Assembly: GCF_031583065.1 (NCBI RefSeq)
Contig: NZ_CP134053.1
Coordinates: 2,294,001 to 2,358,000, forward strand
DNA from: Streptomyces sp. CGMCC 4.7035
Lineage (GTDB): Bacteria; Actinomycetota; Actinomycetes; Streptomycetales; Streptomycetaceae
Length of the DNA: 64,000 bases
Reading direction: 5' to 3'
Position numbers and translations under genes: made by a program. Below the pieces are notes generated by a model. It was not told the origin of the DNA. It searched no databases and saw only the letters and a list, made by a program, of their open reading frames with translations. Positions 57,206 through 64,000 of this stretch are shown here, piece by piece (position 1 is the stretch's first letter; each line of letters begins with the position of its first letter).

Positions 57206-57709
57206 TTAGGAGCTGAGGCTCCGGCGTCGGACACGGAACGTGTACGTGGTGCCGTTCGCGTTCGTCTGGCGGCTCCAGCCGCCGGTGACTGCCATGTCCC
57301 AGCCCTGCTGCTCTCGCATCTGCGACGCGAAGGTGCGGCGGTCGTTGACCGTACATCGGCAGACGAGACGTAGGTCAATGCTGACGTACTGGCTGCGGGG
57401 ATTCGGCTCGCGGTCCGCCAGGGCCCACTTGACGTCGTGGATGTGCTCGGCGAGACCGGTTCGCTCTTCGTCATGGACAATGCCGTGTGCCCGGGCGAAC
57501 TCGTCCAGGTCGTCGATGGCGAAGAGGTCGCTTCGCCACTGCCCGGGCCAGACGGCGAAAAGGCGGGATTCTCCGGCGAGCGCCCGTTGATAGGCGTCGG
57601 TTCCCGCACCCTGGGTGACTCGGCCGTCCTTGTGGACCTCGATGTAGCAGGTGGTGGCCAGCGTGTACGGGAAGTCCCTGCCGACTGCGGCAGCGCTTCT
57701 CGGTTCCAT
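57206..57709 (-). CDS. Hypothetical protein, 167 aa
   Basis: An intact frame with a good ribosome site (GAGGGGGACCC) before ATG 57709. The product is soluble, has no signal or membrane segment, and looks like a real globular protein (FPYTLATTCYIEVHKDGRVT, VWPGQWRSDLFAIDDLDEFA, RAHGIVHDE). I do not recognise the family. It stands alone between two pseudogenes, so its context gives no hint. Confidence 0.65.
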   Translation of the reverse strand: MEPRSAAAVGRDFPYTLATTCYIEVHKDGRVTQGAGTDAYQRALAGESRLFAVWPGQWRSDLFAIDDLDEFARAHGIVHDEERTGLAEHIHDVKWALADREPNPRSQYVSIDLRLVCRCTVNDRRTFASQMREQQGWDMAVTGGWSRQTNANGTTYTFRVRRRSLSS

Positions 57710-57978
57710 GGGTCCCCCTCAAGTCCCGTGGTGATCGTGAGGCCACGTTACGACAGAGACCGGAGCGTGGCTGCCGCCTACGGCGTTTCTCAGGCGCCCA
57801 GCTCTGCCCCGGTTCAAGTCAGTTGTAGCCTGTGGCCCTTGCCGTGGCCGATCGTCCATTGCTGACCGGCGTGTGCAATGCCCAGAGGTTGTGCAGCTCG
57901 AACCGGACGATGGGTCTCGGCTGGCTCCAGGGCGGCGCCCGGATTCTTCGACCCGGGCGAGGGCTTACCGTCGATGGC

Positions 57979-58247
57979 GTGAGGACGATGCGAATCTCCC
58001 AGCTCGCCGCACGCTCTGGCGTCCCTGCCACCGCCCTGCACTTCTACGAGCGCCGGACTACTGCCGGCCGACCGGTCTCCGGTCGGCTACCGGGTGTACG
58101 CGGACGCGATCGAGCGACTGGCGTTCATCGGTGCCGCCAAATGACCTGGGCCTGCCGTTGGAGGAGATCGCTGAGCTGCTCGGAGTGTGGACGACCGGGG
58201 CCTGCAGCGAAGTGAAGGCCGACCTGCGGCCGCGGATCGCCGCTTGA
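57979..58247 (+). pseudogene. MerR-family regulator with two frameshifts
   Basis: The sequence runs through three frames. MRISQLAARSGVPATALHFYER is followed by a shift near 58053 into AGLLPADRSPVGYRVYADAI and ERLAFIGAAK. A second shift near 58140 leads into DLGLPLEEIAELLGVWTTGA, CSEVKADLRPRIAA and TGA. Joined, these give the DNA-binding and hinge part of a MerR regulator, including the conserved Cys of the metal-type subgroup (TGACSEVKADL). The C-terminal metal loop is short or missing. Confidence 0.8.
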
Positions 58248-58548
58248 CAACGCGGGTCGCATACGCTCAAAGCGCATTGCGGATTACTGGCGGACTGCGA
58301 CGGGCGACCGGGAATGGACGGGGCGATCAGCGAGGCGTGTGCTGGCGCTGGTGGCACTCGTGGGCGGCCGATAGGCCCTCACCGTTGGTGAGTCTTATGA
58401 CGATCAGGTGACTTTCACCGGATCGAGGCAACCCCACAGTTCCTTCACCTGTCCCACAGTCGCATTCACTACCGAAGAAGGTCGGAGTTGGGAAGATCCT
58501 CGGCTCAACTGCCTCACCACATACGGCACATCAAGGAACGGACTGTCT
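58248..58548. other. Upstream region of the Ser/Thr kinase gene
   Basis: About 300 nt with no gene I can support. It starts after the merR remnant and should hold the kinase promoter; AAGGAACGGA near its end is the likely ribosome site. Confidence 0.4.
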
Positions 58549-60615
58549 GTGAGCGTTGCTGGCTCCGGCGGACGGGTTCAGCCTGCCCGACCCGGTGATC
58601 CTTCCCGTGTCGGCCCGTACCGGATCATCGGCCGTCTCGGTTCCGGCGGCATGGGCGTCGTCCACGCCGGCCTCACGACCGACGGGCTTCGGGTCGCGGT
58701 CAAGGTGATCCATCCCGCGCAGGCGGGGGACCTGGAGTTCCGGGCGCGGTTCCGTCGGGAAGTGCAACTCTCCGCCCGCGTACAGGGTCCCTGCCTCGTG
58801 CCGCTCCTCGCCGCAGACGCCGAGGCTGCCGAGCCGTGGCTGGCAACTGCCTACGCCCCCGGCCCGACCCTCAACCAGCATCTGGCCAACCACGGTCCGC
58901 TCGCCGACGGCACCCTGTACGCCTTCGCGACCGGTACCGCTCATGCGTTGGCCGCTATCCACCAGGCCGGCGTCGTCCACCGCGACGTGAAGCCGCAGAA
59001 CGTCATCCTCACTCCCGCCGGGCCCCGCGTGCTGGATTTCGGCATCGCCCGCGCCTCCGACGGCACCAGCGTCACGCGCACCGGCATCATGACCGGCACC
59101 CCAGGTTGGATCAGTCCGGAATACTACCGCTCCAGTACGGCCGGACCCGAGGGCGACATGTTCGCCTGGGGCGCGCTCGTCGCCTACGCCGCCACCGGTC
59201 GCCTTCCGTTCGGCACCGGTGCGCCGGACGCGGTCGCCTTCCGCGTCATGTCGGGCGACCCGGACCTCGTCGGGGTCCCCGAGCAACTGCGGGAGATTCT
59301 GGAAAGGGCTCTCGCGAAGGACCCGTCCGAGCGGATGACCGCGGTCGAGGCGGGGGAGGAGTGCTCGAGGCTCCTGGCCTCACAGGCCACCCAGGTCCTC
59401 GGCGGCGACGGAGGACTGGAGCCCACCTGGGTGGGCGAACTGGTCACGGCCGAGTGGGACATGCCCACGCTGGACGACCCGACTTGGCATGCGCCGTCCG
59501 CGTCCTCCCGCAGGCGCACCATCGCGGCTGTCCTCGTCGCTGCAGCCGTGGTCGGGGGTATCGCCGGGGCCGCCCTCGCCTTCCCCGCCAACGGTGACAG
59601 CGATGCCCCGGGTAAGACCAGCGTGGCCGAGAGCTCCACGGGCGGCCCCACCGCAACCACGGCCACGCGCGCGAACGCCCCCACCCCACCCCCCCAGGCC
59701 AGCGGGTCGGGTGACGCGAGTGAATCGTCGGCCGATCCGCGTAGTGCCGTCGTCCCGTCAGATCCGTTGGCGGGGGTGTCCAACCCGGCCTTCACGCGTG
59801 CGGGCGACGCGGCCGAACCGACGTCCGAGGAGTGGAGGGTGAGCACCGTCCCGAGCACCTCGGAGGAGAAGGACGTCGAGAAGGCGATCCGGGACCGCAT
59901 GGCGGCCATGCTCGCCACCAAGGACATGGACTTTATGACGCCCACGGTCACGTTCAACAAGCGGGCACAAACCGTGATGGTGACCGGCGGTCCGATCTCC
60001 CAGATCCCCGAAGACCACCGGGAGGTGTTCCGCCGGGCCGGGGACATGGCCGCCTGTACCGCCCTCGCATACCGGCTCAAGGTCCACCCCACCACCTGGT
60101 CCTACGGGCGCTTCGCCATCTCCTGGAAGAACTTCGACGGTGACCTCGAACCGAGCATCCTCGGCTTCGGCGAGGCCACCGACGGGTGCTACAGCGTGAT
60201 CGCCGGGCAGTGGCAAGGCGATGAGTCCGGCATCGCGACCGCCGGGATACCGAGCAGCGACAAGGCCGAGATCCGCGTCGCCGACGCCACCGACAAGGCC
60301 ATCACCGCCGCCTGGAATGCCAGGATCGCCGAAGGCCACGGTCTGGAGCCCTTTGCCGCGAGCGACGCGATCGACCTCGGCTTTGACCCGGTCGAAAAGG
60401 CAGCATACGTGTGGGCTCGGGATACCGACGGAGCACTCATCGGCCGAGCCCAACGGGCCAACTTCCAAGACGCCGTCGCCACGACCCTCTGTCGGAAGCT
60501 GACAGCCGAATACAACAGCAACCAGACCTGGAATTACACCCGCTGGTCCGTCGCCGTCTATGAGGGAAACAGCCGTCTACCCGAACTCATCGGCTCGGGT
60601 GAGTGCCCCCATTGA
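58549..60615 (+). CDS. Membrane-anchored Ser/Thr protein kinase
   Basis: A 688-aa PknB-type kinase. The kinase domain (24-275) has the loop GSGGMGVV (31-38), Lys52 in VAVKVI, HRDVKPQN (144-151, catalytic Asp146), DFGIA (Asp163) and GTPGWISPE. A juxtamembrane segment leads to one transmembrane helix (about 324-345), then a Thr/Pro/Ser-rich linker (350-420) and an extracellular domain of about 260 residues with no PASTA repeats. That domain looks like two related halves (MAACTALAYRLKVHPTTWSY and VATTLCRKLTAEYNSNQTWN). Start GTG 58549. The sensed signal is unknown. Confidence 0.9.
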   Translation: MSVAGSGGRVQPARPGDPSRVGPYRIIGRLGSGGMGVVHAGLTTDGLRVAVKVIHPAQAGDLEFRARFRREVQLSARVQGPCLVPLLAADAEAAEPWLATAYAPGPTLNQHLANHGPLADGTLYAFATGTAHALAAIHQAGVVHRDVKPQNVILTPAGPRVLDFGIARASDGTSVTRTGIMTGTPGWISPEYYRSSTAGPEGDMFAWGALVAYAATGRLPFGTGAPDAVAFRVMSGDPDLVGVPEQLREILERALAKDPSERMTAVEAGEECSRLLASQATQVLGGDGGLEPTWVGELVTAEWDMPTLDDPTWHAPSASSRRRTIAAVLVAAAVVGGIAGAALAFPANGDSDAPGKTSVAESSTGGPTATTATRANAPTPPPQASGSGDASESSADPRSAVVPSDPLAGVSNPAFTRAGDAAEPTSEEWRVSTVPSTSEEKDVEKAIRDRMAAMLATKDMDFMTPTVTFNKRAQTVMVTGGPISQIPEDHREVFRRAGDMAACTALAYRLKVHPTTWSYGRFAISWKNFDGDLEPSILGFGEATDGCYSVIAGQWQGDESGIATAGIPSSDKAEIRVADATDKAITAAWNARIAEGHGLEPFAASDAIDLGFDPVEKAAYVWARDTDGALIGRAQRANFQDAVATTLCRKLTAEYNSNQTWNYTRWSVAVYEGNSRLPELIGSGECPH

Positions 60616-60737
60616 ACCGATGGGCTATCGACGAGCGTCCGGAGCTCGGGGCCCGTGAGGCCGGTTGGATCGCAGGTTAGGTTCAGAAGTTGCATCACCG
60701 TGTCCAGAGCCGGATCCGGATCGAAATGCAAGCACCC

Positions 60738-61345
60738 TCAGCTGAAGGCAAGCTCGCGGAAGACGTTGCGGACATCGGTCAGGGGCTGACGCTCGCGCGT
60801 GTTGTAGAGCTTGTTTGTCAGCAATACGGCCCATTGCCCTCGGCGAGGTGAGATCCACATGCCTGTGCCGGTGAAGCCGTAGTGGACCCAGATGTCGTCG
60901 GCGGGGTCGCTGCCAGGAGCGGGGTGCCAGAACAGGCCGCGCGCAAGTTGCAGGGGGCCGGTTTGGATCGTGAGCGACTCGGCGGTCCAAGCGGGGTCGA
61001 AGCCGGCCCGTCCTGGTGCGGTGGCGGTGTCGAGCATGTAGCGCAGGAAGGCGACGAGGTCGTCGAGGACGGTGAAGGCGCCGGCGATGCCGCAGAAGCC
61101 GCCCAGAAGGCGTGCGGAGAAGTCGTGGGCGGTTCCCCTGAGATGGGTGTCGGTGTCCTGGGCGAGTTCGGTCGGGGCACAGCGGGCAGCCAACTCGTCG
61201 CGCAGAGGGCCGAAACGGGTGGAGTGCATGCCCAGTGGGCGCCAGGTGCGGATGGTGGCCAGCTGGTCCAGGGGGCTGCCCGGAAAGGTGTTCGGCGAGG
61301 TAGCCGAGGATGAGGGCGGCCCGCCGTGGCTGCTGTCGGATGAGG
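60738..61345 (-). pseudogene. Truncated, frameshifted serine hydrolase (beta-lactamase family)
   Basis: The C-terminal half is well preserved: LDQLATIRTWRPLGMHSTRF, RGTAHDFSARLLGGFCGIAG, DDIWVHYGFTGTGMWISP and the end RNVFRELAFS. Upstream, LILGYLAEHLSGQP is in a different frame; removing one base from the run of five G at 61271-61275 would join them as GQPLDQLA. The N-terminal part with the catalytic SxxK and YxN motifs is absent, replaced at about 61345 by helicase sequence of the other strand. Confidence 0.78.
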
Positions 61346-61848
61346 AGGACGCAAGAGATCCTGAGTTGGTCGACCGGCATTCTCGCGCAGGAACGTGTTG
61401 CTGACCTGGACGGCGACGGGCACGAAACCCTGGCCGATTACCACTCTCTGTTGAGTGGTCGGCGACCGGAGGTGAGCGGGTACAGATCTCAACACGAGGA
61501 GATGGAAGCGCTCGTCGAGCGGGTCCGGAAGTGGATCGCACAGGGAGTCCCGCCGTCGGAGATCGGCGTGTGTGCCCGCGTGAATCTGATGCTGGCCAAG
61601 GCGGAGGAAAACCTGAGGGCGACCGGAGTGCCGGTCGTGCGTGCCGGGCGCGACACCGAGGGGGACGAGGATGGCGTGACGCTGACCACCATGCACCGGA
61701 TGAAGGGATTGGAGTTCCACTGTGTTGCCGTGATCGGCGTGACGGCTGATACGGCGCCGTTCTACGCCAGCATCACAGCGGCCGAGGAAGACGCACTGCA
61801 ACACGAAGCAGACCTCTTGCGGGAGCGGCGTCTGCTCTTTGTGGCAGA
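61346..61848 (+). pseudogene. Internal fragment of a UvrD/Rep-type helicase
   Basis: The frame from about 61346 reads RTQEILSWSTGILAQERVAD (helicase motif IV region), then EIGVCARVNLMLAKAEENLR, VTLTTMHRMKGLEFHCVAVI (motif V) and RERRLLFVA (start of motif VI). Both ends are missing: no P-loop part before it, and motif VI stops at FVA where the sequence meets the end of the DEAD/DEAH helicase gene on the other strand. The fragment has no start of its own. Confidence 0.8.
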
Positions 61849-61851
61849 AGT

Positions 61852-64000
61852 TCATGCAGCCGGTTTGGCGGAGAAGCGCGTGGGCTCCGACAGGACAGCA
61901 CGTGCACCCTCGAAGTCCGCGAGTCTTGCCGAGAGCGTGGCCACGGCCAGTCGCTGGGGCAATGCCGCCGAGAACTTCAACCCGCGTACTGCTCGCTGGT
62001 CGACATCAGGGAGGACAAGGGCCGGTTCGGCTTGGGCGGCCCCAAGGGCGCTGCGCCACATGTCCGGGGTCAGGTCCTCCCGTAGGCGCAGGTAGCAGTC
62101 GGTCGGGCGCTGTACAGGGTCGGCGATCGACGACAGCGTTGCGCCGAGTGTCGCGTTGGCTCGGTACCCCGCCCACGTCCACCAGCGGACGTCGTTGCCC
62201 TGCCGAGCCACCAACGTTCCACCAGGGTGTACCACGTGCGGAGCCTCCTCGTCCCGCCATTCCTGGAGGCAGACCTCAGCGCGTCGCGTGAGCGAGACAG
62301 GTGGGTTGGCGCCCAGGAGGACGTTACGCATCGCGCGAGTCAGTGCGTACGACAGCCCGGCGAGCGTCCCGTTCGACCATTTGGCGACACCGCCGCTCTC
62401 GACAGGTTCGACGAAGACCCTTTTCCGGCCCCAGTCGATGAACGTCACCTGCCAGCTGCGGCCGGCCAGCAGCAGGCGTCGTGGGCCTGGACGTTCCTCG
62501 GTGAGTACGGACGGATCCATCCGGCCGATCTCGGTGCGCCCGGACAGCACGGTGAACTGTGGTGGTGCAGTGAAAGACGCTGTCAGCTCGATGAAGTGCC
62601 TTCGCCCGAAGCGGTGTTCCGCCTCGGGGCCTATGAACAGCATGCCACCGTCGGTGTCCAGGAAACCCTCCTCCGTCAGGTGACGCAGGACGGGGGTGGC
62701 TGAACGGTCGAAGGGCGCCAGGCCGTTCCATTGTTCGGGCCACAGCTGGTCGCCGAGCTTGTGTTCCTGGAGCGTGGCGGCCAGCAACTGCTGGGCGACC
62801 AGGTGGCGCGGCTCGGGCGGGGGAACGACAGGCTCGACCCAACCGCGACCCCAGAGGAGCAGGAGACCAGCAGCCTGCAGCAGGGTGTCCTTGTGCGTGG
62901 CCAGGAACAGACAGTTGCGGGTGCTTCCCGCACGGCGCCCCGTACGGCCGACGCGTTGGAGGAACGAGGCGACGGTGCTGGGCGAATCGATTTGCACGAC
63001 CCGGTCCAGGTCGCCTACGTCGATGCCCAGTTCCAGGGTGGATGTGGCGACGATGACGCAGTCGCGTGCCTCGGCGAAGGCCTGCTCGGACCGGGCTCGC
63101 TCGTCGGCCGAGAGTGAGGCGTGCGACAGGAACACTGTGACGTCCCGCGCCCGGAGCGCGGCGCCCAGTTCCTCGACCTGCCGTCGGGAGTCGCAGAACA
63201 CGAGGCGTTTCTCGCCCTTGTGCAGGACTGAGAGAACCTTGGCCGCGTTGGAAAGGGAGCCCACGTAGTCGAGTTCGATGTCTCCCGGTGGCGGCGCGGT
63301 CACGCCGCTCACGGGGCCCTCGCCGGATGAGTGGCTCGTGATGTCCGGGGCGACGACTCGTCCCGGGCGTCGGCCGGCGCCCGACCCTTGCAGCCAGGTG
63401 AGCAGCTCCTGTGGATTCCCCACGGTCGCGGACAGCCCGATCCGCTGAATCGGGCGCCCCACGACCCGTTGCAGACGCTCAAGCACTGCCAGGAGGTGCC
63501 AGCCCCGGTCGTCGCCGGCGAACGCGTGCACCTCGTCGACGACGACGGCACGGATTCCTCCCAGTAGATGTGCATGGTCGGTCTTCACGCCGATCAGCAT
63601 CGCTTCCAGCGACTCGGGCGTCGTCAGAAGAATGTCGGGTCTGTCGGTACGGATGCGCTGGCGCTGGGACTCCTTGGTGTCCCCGTGCCACAGGGCCGCG
63701 CGGCGTCCGAGCCACTGCGCGTAGCTGTCGATGCGGGTCACCAGGTTGTTGAGGAGCGCTTTGAGCGGGCAGAGGTAGAGGACCGAGGTGCCGGTCCAGC
63801 CCTGTGCTGACATGGCCGAGAGGACCGGCAGGCAGGCTGCTTCGGTCTTGCCGCCGGCGGTGGGCGCGAGCAGTACGGCGTCCTCTCCGTCCATCACCGG
63901 ATCGATGGCGGCCCGCTGCAGTGGCCGCAGGTCCGGCCAGCCCAGTGTGTTGACCACGTGATGCAGGATGACGGGGTCTAGCCGCTCGACGGGGTCCGCT
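61852..64000 (-). CDS. DEAD/DEAH-box helicase (Lhr-like), 5' end outside window
   Basis: At least 715 aa of a superfamily 2 helicase; the frame stays open to the right edge (before GTG 63957 it reads DPVERLDPVILHHV). Motifs are LLAPTAGGKTEAA (Walker A), CPLKALLNN, TTPESLEAML, VVDEVHAFAGDDRGWH (DEVH box), GLSATVGNP, LVFCDSRRQVEELG, ATSTLELGIDVGDLD and QRVGRTGRRAGS. A C-terminal region of about 300 residues has no motif I recognise. Its ATP-dependent DNA or RNA unwinding role is clear; many relatives sit in defence or repair islands, but nothing here proves that. Confidence 0.9.
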   Translation of the reverse strand, partial: ADPVERLDPVILHHVVNTLGWPDLRPLQRAAIDPVMDGEDAVLLAPTAGGKTEAACLPVLSAMSAQGWTGTSVLYLCPLKALLNNLVTRIDSYAQWLGRRAALWHGDTKESQRQRIRTDRPDILLTTPESLEAMLIGVKTDHAHLLGGIRAVVVDEVHAFAGDDRGWHLLAVLERLQRVVGRPIQRIGLSATVGNPQELLTWLQGSGAGRRPGRVVAPDITSHSSGEGPVSGVTAPPPGDIELDYVGSLSNAAKVLSVLHKGEKRLVFCDSRRQVEELGAALRARDVTVFLSHASLSADERARSEQAFAEARDCVIVATSTLELGIDVGDLDRVVQIDSPSTVASFLQRVGRTGRRAGSTRNCLFLATHKDTLLQAAGLLLLWGRGWVEPVVPPPEPRHLVAQQLLAATLQEHKLGDQLWPEQWNGLAPFDRSATPVLRHLTEEGFLDTDGGMLFIGPEAEHRFGRRHFIELTASFTAPPQFTVLSGRTEIGRMDPSVLTEERPGPRRLLLAGRSWQVTFIDWGRKRVFVEPVESGGVAKWSNGTLAGLSYALTRAMRNVLLGANPPVSLTRRAEVCLQEWRDEEAPHVVHPGGTLVARQGNDVRWWTWAGYRANATLGATLSSIADPVQRPTDCYLRLREDLTPDMWRSALGAAQAEPALVLPDVDQRAVRGLKFSAALPQRLAVATLSARLADFEGARAVLSEPTRFSAKPAA

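Noticed and set aside
57811..57820. GGTTCAAGTC, a tRNA T-loop-like string
   Set aside because: Flanking bases do not form a T-stem, acceptor stem or anticodon arm, so neither a tRNA nor an att site is supported.

Overview
The window is chromosomal DNA from a Streptomyces or a close relative. It is very GC-rich, uses many GTG and some TTG starts, is packed with ATGA/GTGA start-stop overlaps, and carries actinobacterial gene families in a known order. No rRNA, tRNA, CRISPR array or intact insertion sequence was seen.

Region 1 (about 1-17.4 kb) is conserved core. It opens with the 3' end of cutR and then cutS. Next comes the block known from Mycobacterium tuberculosis as Rv2699c to Rv2689c: DUF4193, DUF3093, dut, DUF3710, OB-fold protein, DUF3159, two TrkA proteins, an APC-type permease and a TRAM-domain RNA methyltransferase. 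An exported alginate-lyase-family protein and kdpDE sit inside the block. With the TrkA pair and a permease that resembles the potassium importer KimA, 7-16 kb reads as a potassium-homeostasis neighbourhood. The 3' end of kdpE, including its stop codon and a downstream hairpin, is repeated three times in tandem.

Region 2 (about 17.4-28.2 kb) is accessory. It holds a gene-poor stretch with coding remnants and then a self-contained ferredoxin / ferredoxin reductase / cytochrome P450 / zinc alcohol dehydrogenase operon. After that come an HdeD-like membrane protein, an AI-2E-family transporter, a small ORF coupled to a diacylglycerol-kinase-family protein, a chimeric PAS/NTF2 pseudogene and a PAP2 phosphatase.

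Region 3 (28.2-55.7 kb) is one uninterrupted minus-strand exopolysaccharide locus of 21 genes, most of them overlapping. It runs from the priming sugar transferase (55.7 kb) through a GDP-mannose-dehydrogenase-like enzyme, glycosyltransferases, two Wzz-like co-polymerases, an asparagine-synthase-like amidotransferase, a bi-domain oxidoreductase, a heparinase II/III-like protein, a beta-helix lipoprotein and a polymerase/ligase. It then enters a modified-sugar sub-cluster (C-methyltransferase, cytidylyltransferase-like protein, PIG-L, epimerase, DUF4910), followed by a flippase, a pyruvyltransferase, an RmlC-like epimerase and an aminotransferase. Together these suggest a uronic-acid polymer, possibly amidated and pyruvylated, that carries an unusual C-methylated sugar. 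The polymer structure is inference.

Region 4 (55.7-64 kb) is decayed or mosaic DNA. It has a thioredoxin-like gene with an in-frame UAG, an orphan 167-aa gene, a twice-frameshifted merR, an intact membrane Ser/Thr kinase, a truncated and frameshifted serine hydrolase, a UvrD-type helicase fragment wedged between two opposite-strand genes, and a DEAD/DEAH helicase that runs off the right edge.
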